A stretch of 64,000 nucleotides of DNA from an uncultured Colwellia sp. (GTDB taxonomy: Bacteria; Pseudomonadota; Gammaproteobacteria; Enterobacterales; Alteromonadaceae): the NCBI GenBank assembly GCA_913058395.1, contig CAJXQI010000012.1, positions 98,154-162,153 on the forward strand, in the 5' to 3' direction. Position 1 is the first letter of the stretch, and the number at the start of each line of letters is the position of its first letter. Below are positions 53,572-62,999 of the stretch, one piece after another. The translations under genes were made by a program, and so were the position numbers. The notes beneath the pieces are model-generated. The model made no database searches, was not told the origin of the DNA, and was given only the letters and a program-made list of their open reading frames with translations.

Positions 53572-54369
53572 ATGTCAGAAAGTTATCGTTTGATTAAAGG
53601 TCGTGTGCCTTTATTAATTAGCATGCCACACAATGGCGAGAAAATTCCCGCCGATATTGCCAAAATCATGACTGATAAAGGTCTAGAGGTCACTGATACT
53701 GATTGGTATATGGATCGCTTATATGCTTTTGCCGAACAGCTTGGTGCATTTATCCTTATTCCTGAATATAGCCGCTATGTTATCGATTTAAATCGTGACC
53801 CTGATGGCGTTGATTTGTATCCAGGCGCAAACAGTACTGAGCTTTGCCCAACGACAGGCTTTGATTTATCGCCACTTTACAAAAATGACAATGCGCCCGA
53901 TGCCGAACAAATTAGTCAACGTGTTATTGATTATTGGCAGCCATACCATCAAATATTAGCGTCGACCTTACAAAGCTTAAAACAACAGTTTGGCCAAGCG
54001 GTATTACTTGAAGCACACTCTATTCGCTCAGAGGTTCCACGTTTCTTTGAAGGACAATTACCCGATTTTAATTTTGGTAGCTCAGATGGTAAGAGTTGTT
54101 CAGCCGCTTTAGTGGAGGCTATTACTAATATAGATTATGCTCCTTATTCTATGGTGTGTAATGGTCGATTTAAAGGCGGTTATATTACTCGTGCCTATGG
54201 CCAACCAAAAGACAACATACATGCGATACAGCTTGAGCTGTCGCAGCGAACGTATATGCATGAGCTAGAAATGACTTATCATGAAGCGTTTGCAAAACAA
54301 GTCCAACCTAAGCTTAAAGCACTAGTAGAAGTGTTGATAGATTTTGCTCAACAGCCATTAGAAAAATAG
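53572..54369 (+). CDS. hutG: N-formylglutamate deformylase HutG
   Basis: A 265-residue hydrolase releasing formate from N-formylglutamate, the last step of the five-step histidine breakdown. Family blocks: VPLLISMPHNGEKIP near the start (metal His), DTDWYMDRLYAF, a YVIDLNRDPDG segment, and VLLEAHSIRSEVPRFFEGQL with the metal-binding and catalytic residues. It is followed 8 bases later by hutF. A HutC-like palindrome precedes it, so histidine/urocanate induction is likely. Confidence 0.95.
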   Translation: MSESYRLIKGRVPLLISMPHNGEKIPADIAKIMTDKGLEVTDTDWYMDRLYAFAEQLGAFILIPEYSRYVIDLNRDPDGVDLYPGANSTELCPTTGFDLSPLYKNDNAPDAEQISQRVIDYWQPYHQILASTLQSLKQQFGQAVLLEAHSIRSEVPRFFEGQLPDFNFGSSDGKSCSAALVEAITNIDYAPYSMVCNGRFKGGYITRAYGQPKDNIHAIQLELSQRTYMHELEMTYHEAFAKQVQPKLKALVEVLIDFAQQPLEK

Positions 54370-54377
54370 AGATACGT

Positions 54378-55742
54378 ATGAAACTTTTTGCCAATAAAAT
54401 TTTGCTTAGCGATGGTTGGGCGTGTGATCAAACCTTAACGATTGAAAACGGTGTTATTACTGATATTACTAGTGGCTTTGCTGATGGTGCTGAACGTGCG
54501 AAAGGGGTTGTTATTCCCGGTATGGTGAACTGCCATTCGCATGCATTCCAACGAGCTTTTGCTGGTTTTAGTGAGCAGGGAAGTGAAGGGAAAGACAGTT
54601 TTTGGACTTGGCGTAGTATTATGTATAAGTTTCTTGAGCAATTATCATCTGAAGATGCCGAAGTTATCGCTACTCAGCTTTATATTGAAATGTTAAAAGT
54701 GGGCTATACCCGCGTGGCGGAGTTTCATTATTTACATCATGATATTAATGGCGAAAATCATGAAAATTTAGCTGCGATGGCACAAGCAATTTTTTCAGCG
54801 GCTAAACAATCAGGTATTGGGTTAACATTGTTACCCGTACTATATAGATTTAGTGGTTTTGGTGCGCAACAGCCAAATACTGGACAAAAACGTTTTATTA
54901 ACTCAGTTGAGCAGTTTAATAGCTTGGTTAGTGATTGTTTTGAAATAGCTGGCTCTCAAACTAATAGTAATGTTGGTATTGCGCCGCATTCATTACGAGC
55001 GGTTGATAAATGCTCACTTTCAGCGGCTGTTACACATGTCAGATCACTAGATCCACAAGCACCAGTGCATATTCATATTGCTGAACAGCAAAAAGAAGTT
55101 GATGACTGTCTTGCTCATTATGGTCAACGTCCGGTGCAATGGTTGTTAGACAATGCCAATTTAGATAAACATTGGTGTTTAATTCACGCCACTCACATTG
55201 ATGAGCAAGAGCGTAAAGGCATTATTGCGAGCGAAGCTATTGCCGGTATTTGCCCAACTACTGAGGCAAACTTGGGCGATGGTATTTTCCCTACCGATGA
55301 ATTTCTTATCGATGAAGGCACTTTTGCCATTGGTTCTGACAGTCATATTTCAGTGAATCCGATTGAAGAGCTACGTTGGTTAGAATACGTGCAACGTTTG
55401 AGTAAACAGCAACGGGCATTGTTGGCGACTTCAGAGCAAAAGTCTGTTGGTTTAAACTTATGGCAACGAGCAGCGCTTGGCGGTGCCCAGAGCACTAATA
55501 GCAATACCGGCGAATTAGCTATTGGAAAACAAGCGGATTTACTGGTATTAGATGATAGTCAATTACGTTTGTTTGCCCATGATGATGATCACTTACTCGA
55601 TAGCGTTATTTTTGCTAGCCAGCAAAACCTTGTTGGTGATGTGATGGTGCACGGAGAATGGACTATTCGCGAAGGAAAGCATGCACTTGAACAAGGTAGT
55701 GCCGACAAGTTTGCACAATTATTATCAAGGTTGTCAGCGTAG
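54378..55742 (+). CDS. hutF: Formimidoylglutamate deiminase HutF
   Basis: A 454-residue amidohydrolase converting N-formimidoyl-glutamate to N-formylglutamate and ammonia. Metal site: HSHAFQRAFAGF near residues 54-65, plus IHIAEQQKEVDD, HATHID and GSDSHISVNP later in the chain, the ordered set for the zinc-dependent amidohydrolase fold. Together with HutG it marks the five-step Pseudomonas-type route instead of direct formiminoglutamase. The other hut genes (hutH, hutU, hutI, hutC) are elsewhere. Ends before a hairpin at 55769-55806. Confidence 0.95.
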   Translation: MKLFANKILLSDGWACDQTLTIENGVITDITSGFADGAERAKGVVIPGMVNCHSHAFQRAFAGFSEQGSEGKDSFWTWRSIMYKFLEQLSSEDAEVIATQLYIEMLKVGYTRVAEFHYLHHDINGENHENLAAMAQAIFSAAKQSGIGLTLLPVLYRFSGFGAQQPNTGQKRFINSVEQFNSLVSDCFEIAGSQTNSNVGIAPHSLRAVDKCSLSAAVTHVRSLDPQAPVHIHIAEQQKEVDDCLAHYGQRPVQWLLDNANLDKHWCLIHATHIDEQERKGIIASEAIAGICPTTEANLGDGIFPTDEFLIDEGTFAIGSDSHISVNPIEELRWLEYVQRLSKQQRALLATSEQKSVGLNLWQRAALGGAQSTNSNTGELAIGKQADLLVLDDSQLRLFAHDDDHLLDSVIFASQQNLVGDVMVHGEWTIREGKHALEQGSADKFAQLLSRLSA

Positions 55743-55768
55743 CGTTTGATTAGCCGTCATCTTGAATA

Positions 55769-55810
55769 ACAGTACTAGTTGATTGAGAATAATTACCTAG
55801 TACTGTTTTG
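55769..55810. terminator. Terminator between hutF and the small secreted protein
   Basis: A 10-bp stem (ACAGTACTAG at 55769-55778 with CTAGTACTGT at 55797-55806) with a loop of 18 bases, then TTTTG on the plus strand, lies between convergent genes. Confidence 0.65.
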
Positions 55811-55816
55811 ATATGA

Positions 55817-56173
55817 CTATAGTAAGCTGCTGTATTTGTTGATCACTTGGCAAACTTTTTTGACATTCTCGTGATGTAATTTTGGTGTTTGCTTTTGAGA
55901 GCGACAATACTCGTTATAAAACTCTTTAACACTTTTTCTACTGGCTGTTATTTCAGCAACATATGCTTCTTCTTTCGGGGTAAACTGAGCAAAGTTCTGT
56001 TGTAAATCTTGGTATATTTTATCTGCTTTTAATCTCACTTTGGTATCTGTAGCGTCTGAAAAAGTCTCAAGTGCCATTGTTTTTTGTTCTGATAACCAAG
56101 TATTTAATTCTTCATTTGGATAAAAATGTAAATATAAAGCGCCAGCCACGATTAAGATCAATAATTTTTTCAT
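55817..56173 (-). CDS. Small exported or membrane-anchored protein of unknown function
   Basis: A 118-residue protein with an N-terminal hydrophobic helix (MKKLLILIVAGALYLHFYP) that could be a signal anchor without a clear cleavage site. The rest is helical and charged, with two Cys residues (NEYCRSQKQ and KKVCQVINKY) that might form a disulphide. Not recognised as any named family. It stands between the hut pair and ccoG, on the opposite strand to both. Confidence 0.65.
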   Translation of the reverse strand: MKKLLILIVAGALYLHFYPNEELNTWLSEQKTMALETFSDATDTKVRLKADKIYQDLQQNFAQFTPKEEAYVAEITASRKSVKEFYNEYCRSQKQTPKLHHENVKKVCQVINKYSSLL

Positions 56174-56406
56174 ACCCTACCTTATAATCAAGTTGTGCGT
56201 ATAAATAACAAGCAGTTAACACTTGGTTAATTTATAACTCGCAAAATCATTATTGTTTTATTGGACGAAATGTCATGAGAATGGTTCTAGGGTAATCAAT
56301 TTTGTACTCACAAAGCAATATTTTACTATTTTTGATAGGTAAACAGGTCTAATTCGTTATAATTAGACTGCGTTATCGAACTAAGAGTCGAACTAAAGGA
56401 TCCGCT

Positions 56407-57840
56407 TTGAAACCAAACGATAAAAACAATAAGCCACATCGGCAGATTCCGATAAAAAATGTTGAAATTCATCAGCCAGAAAAGCATGGCGCCTATAAGC
56501 CTCGAGATCAAATCTATGTTCGTAAGGTAAAAGGCATTTTTCAGCAAATACGCCAAAAAATGAATTTTGTTTTTTTAGCGTTGTTTGCGCTATTACCTTG
56601 GTTGCAGTACGAAGGTCATCAAGCGATATTATTTGATATTAGCGAACAGCGCTTTACCCTTTGGAGCGTTACCTTATGGCCACAAGATCTGACATTGTTA
56701 GCTTGGATATTCATTCTTAGTGCCTTTTTACTCTTCTTTGTTACCACGTTTTTAGGCCGTGTTTGGTGCGGCTACCTTTGCCCACAAACCGTGTGGACTT
56801 TTATTTTTATTTGGTTTGAAGAAAAAATAGAAGGTAGTGCCAATCAACGTAAAAAACTTGATAGCCAAAAACTTAATGCTAATAAGTTTTGGCGTAAAGC
56901 GCTTAAACACTTTTGTTGGGGCTTCTTTTCTGTTTTAACCGCTTTAACTTTTGCTGGTTATTTTGCGCCAGTACAAGATGTGTTTATTGATTTCTTTACC
57001 TTTAATGCCTCATTCACACTCGCGGCAACTGTATGGTTTTTCGCTTTTTGTACCTATGGTAATGCTGGCTGGATGCGAGAAATTATGTGCTTGCATATGT
57101 GTCCATATTCGCGTTTTCAGTCGGCAATGTTTGATAAAGATACGTTAACAGTGTCTTATGATGCTAAGCGTGGTGAAAACCGAGGTCCGCGTTCAAGGAA
57201 GCAAGATCCAAAAGAATTAGGGTTAGGCGACTGTATTGATTGTAATTTGTGTGTGCAAGTTTGCCCAACCGGTATTGATATTCGTAATGGCTTGCAATAT
57301 GAGTGCATTAACTGTGGCGCATGTGTCGATGCTTGTGACGGTGTAATGGACCGCATGAAATATGATAAGGGCTTAATACGTTATACCACTGAACATGAAT
57401 TAGAAGGCAAGAAAGTACATTTTATTCGCAGTAAATTAATTGGTTACGCTATTGTGCTAGTTGTTATGACTAGCTTATTAATTATGGAAATGGCGAACCG
57501 AGTTCCGGTTTCCATGGATATTATTCGTGATAGAACAGAGCTTGCGAAAGAAAACTTTAATGGTGATATTGAAAATGTATACACGCTTAAAATTCTTAAT
57601 AAATCACAAAAAGATAACTATTACCGTATCTCAGTAAAAGGGATCAAAAATACTAAATGGCATGGCGAGCAAGAAGTGTTTGTTAAAGCCGCTAGCGTTT
57701 ACACACTGCCGATTAGTCTTTCGGTTGACCCATATGAATTAGAAGGTTATATGACAGATATTAGTTTTGTTATTGAATTAGTTTCAGATACGGATGAGGT
57801 CAAGCTTGAACATGAAAGCCGCTTCTTTAATAAACGCTAA
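56407..57840 (+). CDS. ccoG: Cytochrome c oxidase accessory protein CcoG (RdxA/FixG)
   Basis: A 477-residue membrane iron-sulphur protein needed for cbb3 oxidase assembly, where it reduces copper for the CcoN site. It starts at TTG with AAGGA upstream. Several membrane helices lie at about 55-75, 95-120, 165-185, 200-220 and 345-365. It shows VWCGYLCPQTVW in the membrane part and two 4Fe-4S motifs, CIDCNLCVQVCPTGIDI and CINCGACVDACDGVM, at about 277-315, then a C-terminal Ig-like periplasmic domain. The ccoNOPQ genes are not in the window. Its stop overlaps the srkA start (TAATG). Confidence 0.95.
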   Translation: MKPNDKNNKPHRQIPIKNVEIHQPEKHGAYKPRDQIYVRKVKGIFQQIRQKMNFVFLALFALLPWLQYEGHQAILFDISEQRFTLWSVTLWPQDLTLLAWIFILSAFLLFFVTTFLGRVWCGYLCPQTVWTFIFIWFEEKIEGSANQRKKLDSQKLNANKFWRKALKHFCWGFFSVLTALTFAGYFAPVQDVFIDFFTFNASFTLAATVWFFAFCTYGNAGWMREIMCLHMCPYSRFQSAMFDKDTLTVSYDAKRGENRGPRSRKQDPKELGLGDCIDCNLCVQVCPTGIDIRNGLQYECINCGACVDACDGVMDRMKYDKGLIRYTTEHELEGKKVHFIRSKLIGYAIVLVVMTSLLIMEMANRVPVSMDIIRDRTELAKENFNGDIENVYTLKILNKSQKDNYYRISVKGIKNTKWHGEQEVFVKAASVYTLPISLSVDPYELEGYMTDISFVIELVSDTDEVKLEHESRFFNKR

Positions 57841-58814
57841 TGTCAGTATTTGATTTTACCTCGCTGTCGCCAGATTTAATTCTCGATGGCTTAGAAAGTA
57901 CAGGTTTAACGGTTGATAGTGGTTTATTAGCGCTAAACAGTTATGAAAACCGTGTTTATCAATTTCATGATATTGATAAGACCAAGTATGTGACTAAGTT
58001 TTATCGACCACAGCGTTGGAGCGAAGCACAGATTCGTGAAGAGCACGATTTTGCCTTTGAACTAGATGCTCATGAACTGCCGTTGGTGGCACCAATGAAA
58101 ATTGATGGTGAGTCGTTATTTAGTTATCAAGGCTATCATTTTGCGATATTTCCTTGTCGTGGCGGTCGTATATTTGAAGTCGATAACCTTGATCAGCTTG
58201 AATGGATGGGGCGATTTTTAGGTCGTATTCACGCCATTGCAGCTAAAAAAGACTTTACTGAGCGACCAAGGTTTAACAGTGAAGAAATGTTGCAACAAGC
58301 ACAGCAGACGATTGAAGACTCTACCTTTGTGCCTAACAGCTTAACCTTGCCTTTTTTCACAATTTTAGAGCAAGTGATCGCAGTGGCGAGTAAGCAATAC
58401 CAACCAACATCACAAATTCGATTACATGGAGATTGTCATGCCGGCAATATTCTATGGACTGACGCAGGCCCACACTTTGTTGATTTAGATGATTGTCGTA
58501 TGGGGCCAGCAGTGCAAGATCTATGGATGATGCTTAGTGGTGATCGTCAACAACAATTATTGCAACTTGATACTATGTTATCGGGCTATGACGAGTTTTA
58601 TAGCTTTGAAACCAATCAATTGCCTTTAATAGAATCATTGCGTACTATGCGGGTAGTTAATTATATGGCATGGCTATGTAAACGTTGGCAAGATCCTGCG
58701 TTCCCCCATAATTTTCCGTGGTTTAATACCGAGAAATATTGGGAACAACAAATTCTTATCCTTAAAGAGCAAATGTCTGCCTTACAGCAGCCACCGCTTA
58801 GTTTACTGCCATAG
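57840..58814 (+). CDS. srkA: Stress response kinase A (SrkA/YihE)
   Basis: A 324-residue Ser/Thr kinase of the choline/aminoglycoside kinase fold. Key blocks: NSYENRVYQF and KFYRPQRWSEAQIREEHDF (nucleotide Lys), the catalytic loop LHGDCHAGNILW and the metal loop HFVDLDDCRMGPAVQDLW. SrkA protects E. coli from stress-induced death linked to MazEF and envelope stress. It overlaps ccoG by one base and is followed by dsbA, matching the yihE-dsbA order of enterics, where CpxR controls both. Confidence 0.94.
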   Translation: MSVFDFTSLSPDLILDGLESTGLTVDSGLLALNSYENRVYQFHDIDKTKYVTKFYRPQRWSEAQIREEHDFAFELDAHELPLVAPMKIDGESLFSYQGYHFAIFPCRGGRIFEVDNLDQLEWMGRFLGRIHAIAAKKDFTERPRFNSEEMLQQAQQTIEDSTFVPNSLTLPFFTILEQVIAVASKQYQPTSQIRLHGDCHAGNILWTDAGPHFVDLDDCRMGPAVQDLWMMLSGDRQQQLLQLDTMLSGYDEFYSFETNQLPLIESLRTMRVVNYMAWLCKRWQDPAFPHNFPWFNTEKYWEQQILILKEQMSALQQPPLSLLP

Positions 58815-58871
58815 CAAAAGCGTTCGGCGCTATTGAATTTATTTTATTTAATGATTAGGAATTGTAATTTT

Positions 58872-59504
58872 ATGAAAAAATTAGTGAGTTTATTCGCTTT
58901 AATGTTGTTACCAGTATTTGCCTTTGCAGCAAACTATACTGAAGGCGAGCATTACACTAAAGTTGACGAAGAAATCACCGCAAAACCAGAAGTTCGTGAG
59001 TTTTTCTCTTTTTATTGCCCACATTGTTTTCAATTTGAACCGTTTATGGCGAAGTTAAAAACGTCGCTTCCAGAAGGCGTTAAGTTTGAAATGAATCATG
59101 TTGATTTCTTACGTGCTGCCTCACCTAAAGTACAACAAATGCTAAGTAAAGCTGTTGTTGTCGCTCATAAAATGGGTGTAGAGAAAAAAGTTATCGGCGC
59201 ATTATTTAATTACATTCATGTGCAAAAAGCGGTATTCACTTCAGAAAAAGATATTCGTAATGTTTTTGTTTTAAATGGTGCGGATGGTGAAAAATTTGAT
59301 AAGTTAATGAAGAGTTTTGGCGTGGTAAGTAAAGCTAAAGCGATGAAGAAGCAACAAGAGTACTTTGCCAAGAAAGGTGCGATTACTGGTGTTCCAACCG
59401 TAATCATCAATGGTAAATATCGTGTTGATACAAAAGGTTTAGACAGAGGCAACTTTGAGCAAGACTACATTAATCTTGTAAAGCATTTATTAACCTTAAA
59501 ATAA
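58872..59504 (+). CDS. dsbA: Thiol:disulphide oxidoreductase DsbA
   Basis: A 210-residue periplasmic oxidase that puts disulphide bonds into exported proteins. The start chosen is ATG 58872, directly before the signal peptide (MKKLVSLFALMLLPVFAFAA); an in-frame ATG at 58833 adds 13 unlikely residues. The active site is FYCPHCFQFEPF, with the cis-Pro loop GAITGVPTVIINGKYRV. Likely co-transcribed with srkA, 57 bases upstream, and ended by the terminator at 59521. Confidence 0.96.
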   Translation: MKKLVSLFALMLLPVFAFAANYTEGEHYTKVDEEITAKPEVREFFSFYCPHCFQFEPFMAKLKTSLPEGVKFEMNHVDFLRAASPKVQQMLSKAVVVAHKMGVEKKVIGALFNYIHVQKAVFTSEKDIRNVFVLNGADGEKFDKLMKSFGVVSKAKAMKKQQEYFAKKGAITGVPTVIINGKYRVDTKGLDRGNFEQDYINLVKHLLTLK

Positions 59505-59520
59505 TAGCGTAATAGTTATT

Positions 59521-59547
59521 AAAAAAGAGGCTACGGCCTCTTTTTTA
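59521..59547. terminator. Bidirectional terminator after dsbA
   Basis: AAAAAAGAGG and the matching CCTCTTTTTT around a short central GC pair and loop (59521-59547) lie between the convergent dsbA and TVP38-type genes, with T-runs on both strands. Confidence 0.88.
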
Positions 59548-59569
59548 TTGCCAAAATTATTGTCTCCAA

Positions 59570-60235
59570 TCAACTCAACTTCAAGGTGTTTTGGTTTTCT
59601 TTATATAGATAACCACCTAAAAGTAGCGCGATTACTAGCAGTATAAGACTGATGATAAGTTGCTGTTGGCCACCAACTTGCAGGCCTGCACCCATTAATG
59701 AAAATATTGTCATTTGAGGAATAAAGCCCAGCGCTGAGCCTAAAACATAGGGTTTGATTGGTGAACGTGCTGTGCCAGCGAGTACGTTAGTTAGAAAGTT
59801 TGAACCTGCGGGTAATAATCGAATGATAAGTGCTTTTAAAAAAGTATTGTGACTAAAAAATTGACTAACTTTCGCTAAAGGGTGTGGATAATGCCGTTTT
59901 ACGATACCTGCAAGTAATTTACGAGCAACCAATAGCGTTAATATACAGCCTAATACGGCAGATATTGTTGCTAGTACTATGCCGTAGCTTGCGCCAAATA
60001 GAAAACCTGCGCATAGGGCTGCAATTTGACGAGGCACGCCAATTGCCATTGCGGGTGCCAGTATTAGCATGAATGTTAATGCGCCAAGTAAAGTCTTTGG
60101 AATTAAAGTATTTAAATATTGTTGAATATTATCGCTATAGTTACTTAACAATGTGGTGGTAAAAGCCATTGCCAAAATAAGTGATAGTATCGTAGCGAAT
60201 AAAGCTAGTTTGAATACTGATTTCTTTTTAAACAT
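59570..60235 (-). CDS. TVP38/TMEM64 (DedA-like) membrane protein
   Basis: A 221-residue inner-membrane protein with about five to six helices and the SNARE-associated/DedA-superfamily core: a GVPRQIAALCAGFLFGASYG re-entrant segment near 67-86, and LIIRLLPAGSNFLTNVLAG near 137-155, with the conserved Arg and Pro. Members are thought to be lipid scramblases or transporters. It is followed by nothing on this strand until the terminator at 59521, and lies 24 bases after the nuclease gene. Confidence 0.86.
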   Translation of the reverse strand: MFKKKSVFKLALFATILSLILAMAFTTTLLSNYSDNIQQYLNTLIPKTLLGALTFMLILAPAMAIGVPRQIAALCAGFLFGASYGIVLATISAVLGCILTLLVARKLLAGIVKRHYPHPLAKVSQFFSHNTFLKALIIRLLPAGSNFLTNVLAGTARSPIKPYVLGSALGFIPQMTIFSLMGAGLQVGGQQQLIISLILLVIALLLGGYLYKENQNTLKLS

Positions 60236-60259
60236 TTTACTGCTCTTTCTTGCGATAGA

Positions 60260-60697
60260 TTAGGTCGAAGGACACCAGCTGTGCTTTTTATTTTTTCTTG
60301 AATATATTTTAGCTAAACCTGCCGCGAGCAAACTATCAGCTAAATTCTCACCATCAATAAACACATCTGCGGTAATACGAAAATACTTCCCGCGATTGAG
60401 GTGCTTTAATTCTATTTGAGTAGCGCTTTTAAGCTTACTTTTAGTGAACGCTTTAGCTTTTAAAGCAAGCCGTTTTTCACTTGCGCATTTAGCTCTTATT
60501 TCTGGCGTATCAATGTTATTAATTCGAATGGGAGCATTTTTTCCGATTAAATCTGGCCATTGATCAATATCCACACGAAATGTATCACCATCATAAACAT
60601 TTGTGACTCTGCTAATTACTACGTTTCCGTAGTCTGCAGCAAAAATTTGATTGGAAATAAATAATAAAAAAAGTAATACTTTCGACAACATTGGCAT
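60260..60697 (-). CDS. Secreted thermonuclease-family (SNase) protein
   Basis: A 145-residue exported nuclease with a signal peptide (about 1-20, NQIFAA). The SNase OB-fold has the metal Asp in VYDGDTFRVD and the catalytic Arg and ligand Asp in RINNIDTPEIRAKC. The usual second Glu-Arg pair (in staphylococcal nuclease E43 and R87) is represented by ASEKRLALKAKAF and LNRGKYFRITADVFIDG. Two Cys residues (KCASE, HSWCPST) may form a disulphide. Expected to cut DNA or RNA outside the cytoplasm. The end at CPST follows a basic SRKNKKH stretch. Confidence 0.86.
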   Translation of the reverse strand: MPMLSKVLLFLLFISNQIFAADYGNVVISRVTNVYDGDTFRVDIDQWPDLIGKNAPIRINNIDTPEIRAKCASEKRLALKAKAFTKSKLKSATQIELKHLNRGKYFRITADVFIDGENLADSLLAAGLAKIYSRKNKKHSWCPST

Positions 60698-60836
60698 TTA
60701 CAAACTGCGGCTAATACGAATTAAAACCGCTATTTTGCGGCGCTTTGTTGTTAAACACAAGTACCGATATCTTGAGGAATAGATAAATTATTTTAATCTA
60801 CTTTCATCGCAGATGGTCGACGTGTTGTAAGTCACT

Positions 60837-62957
60837 TTATTGATTGGCTAAACTCTTAAGAATTTTAGCTTTTGCAGCATTAAACTCGCTTTCATTTAAA
60901 TAACCTTGTTTTTTCATTTCGACTAACTTATCTAATGCGGCCACCAATTCAGTATCCTTACTTGTTGTGTCATCATTATTTGATATCGCTGCTGATGAGC
61001 CCGCACTAAGCGCATCACTATTGTTGTCAGTGAGCTCGCTTTTGAGTGGTTTAATAATGGCGGCTTTGCGTATTTTTGCATTTGATAACGAGACAGGTTT
61101 CTCTACTGTTTGTTTGACTCTTATTTTACGTTTTTCGGTACTTTCGGCATTGATAACCGATGAAAATAACCAATTCCAATCAATAACTTTATTGATAACG
61201 GTATTGTATTTTAGCTTAGTGTGACGGGTATTACCGACACGGAAATACAGGTGAAATATGTAAACGATATTATTATTATCTGTTAAACGTAGCTGAATTT
61301 TTCGTTGTTTATCATCGATCATTTTTATTCTGTGTTCTTTAGTAAAGCTAGCGAATACCTGCTCTTCTATAGCATTTGAAAAGTAATGTTCAGCATTAGC
61401 ACTAATGACTGAAATAACTTTATCATTCAATAAAATATCACTACTTTTTAAAGATGATATCTTTATGACTTTCTCAACGACTTTATTATGCCGTTTAAAT
61501 AGCGAAAGTGACTCTGTAGCAGAGTTAATTTCAAAGTTTGACCATTGTAGGTATAAAAAATGCTGTCTTTTCTTTGAGACATGTTTGAAATACCAAAATG
61601 CAGCTAAAAGTACAGTCAGTATTATAATAAAGGCAATAAATCCAGCATTGCTGTTATTCTCGAGTGCTATTTCTTTGCTTGGTGTAACTTTACTTGTAAC
61701 CGTTTCTACAGCGTTAATTTGATATAAAATTTGTTGATTATGCTCTAGCAGCATTAATTCGTTATTACTGTTCTTATGCAAACTAAATGCTGCTGTTGAA
61801 TTGGCGGGCGTTATATCATGATAACTGAGCTTTTCTGTTGCTTGCGTTTGAAGTTGGCTTGCTGAATTTAGTGTTAAAGCCTGTAATTTCCAGCCACTTT
61901 CTTCTTGATTTAGTTGTAATATTTGCCCCCATAGATTTTTCAGTTCTCGGCCGCGGTAGTAGATTGTTTTATTACTGCTTTTATCGTGAAAATTGTTGGT
62001 TAATAGGGCATTTGAGGGAAAGCTATTACGCCAATCAGCACCTAATGTTGTTTGAACAAATTGATTCTTTTCAGCATTTTCTAATTGGATTAACAGCGGG
62101 CTTGTGCTTTTTTTTACCCAATCAAAATTGATAATTTTTCGACCCGCCATAAAGATGATTTCATTTCGAATATCTGCTTGTTTTATAAACGGATTACTCA
62201 CCGGAATAGTGTAGCTTTGTAAACCGAAACGTTCTGGTTTAATACGTAATATTACCCCTGAATATAAAGCCTCATCTGACTTTTGAGTCATATTCGTTTT
62301 AGCTAATAAAGCATAAAGCAAACCAAAATCATCATGCCATGATTCTGTGTAAGGGTTAAAACTTAGCTGATTTATAGCTTCCGTTTTGTCATGAATAGGG
62401 ATGCGTATGACTTCATGCTGATTAACTATGCTTATTTCTTTATGCAGCGACTTATGTAGCTGCCAGCGCATAATAACTGCCTCATAGCCGAGTTCATTTA
62501 GCGGGCTATTTTTCTTTGAGTTGTTGCTCGTTACAGGGGAATTTATGCTACCTTTTTGCTTGGGAACTTCAACGTGTGCGGTATAAAAAGTGTTATAGCC
62601 GTTTCTATCTCGATAGTTAAAACTTGGGTCAAGTACGACAGCGGTTAAAGCAATAATATTGGCTTTTTTAAGTGTATTTTTAAGGTCTAAAAAAGGTGGA
62701 GTGCTAATTAGTTCATTATCAAGATGGTAAAGCTTGCCACTTTCTGTACTGATAAAGTAGTTATTATCAGCGCCTCCAATAGGCAATACATTGTGCCACT
62801 TGTCTTGCTTTAGCTTAACTGACGAGAATTCTGCGATGGCTGATAGCTCAAGTTCAGTAGATGTTTGAGCAATTACTGGTAAAGCAAGGTTGAGAATTAT
62901 CAATCCAATGTAAAAACAATGTATCTTACCTGCAGCAAACCAGCCAGTTATATCCAT
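60837..62957 (-). CDS. Exported beta-propeller-like membrane protein with C-terminal SHOCT domain
   Basis: A 706-residue protein: signal or anchor at about 10-30 (FYIGLIILNLALPVIA), then a long extracytoplasmic part (about 35-430) resembling glucose/sorbosone dehydrogenase-type beta-propellers (ALTAVVLDPSFNYRDRNGYN and the IILRIKPERFGL block), but without the full catalytic set. A membrane helix lies at about 437-458 (GFIAFIIILTVLLAAFWYFK), then a cytosolic basic region with an odd LSKNxxI pattern, and a SHOCT helix hairpin at the end (LDKLVEMKKQGYLNESEFNA). SHOCT is usually an oligomerisation unit. It follows the tandem-OB gene by 42 bases. Function unknown. Confidence 0.65.
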   Translation of the reverse strand: MDITGWFAAGKIHCFYIGLIILNLALPVIAQTSTELELSAIAEFSSVKLKQDKWHNVLPIGGADNNYFISTESGKLYHLDNELISTPPFLDLKNTLKKANIIALTAVVLDPSFNYRDRNGYNTFYTAHVEVPKQKGSINSPVTSNNSKKNSPLNELGYEAVIMRWQLHKSLHKEISIVNQHEVIRIPIHDKTEAINQLSFNPYTESWHDDFGLLYALLAKTNMTQKSDEALYSGVILRIKPERFGLQSYTIPVSNPFIKQADIRNEIIFMAGRKIINFDWVKKSTSPLLIQLENAEKNQFVQTTLGADWRNSFPSNALLTNNFHDKSSNKTIYYRGRELKNLWGQILQLNQEESGWKLQALTLNSASQLQTQATEKLSYHDITPANSTAAFSLHKNSNNELMLLEHNQQILYQINAVETVTSKVTPSKEIALENNSNAGFIAFIIILTVLLAAFWYFKHVSKKRQHFLYLQWSNFEINSATESLSLFKRHNKVVEKVIKISSLKSSDILLNDKVISVISANAEHYFSNAIEEQVFASFTKEHRIKMIDDKQRKIQLRLTDNNNIVYIFHLYFRVGNTRHTKLKYNTVINKVIDWNWLFSSVINAESTEKRKIRVKQTVEKPVSLSNAKIRKAAIIKPLKSELTDNNSDALSAGSSAAISNNDDTTSKDTELVAALDKLVEMKKQGYLNESEFNAAKAKILKSLANQ

Positions 62958-62999
62958 AAAGCTGTAACGTCCTCAAGAGTTGTTATTAATAGATACTTT

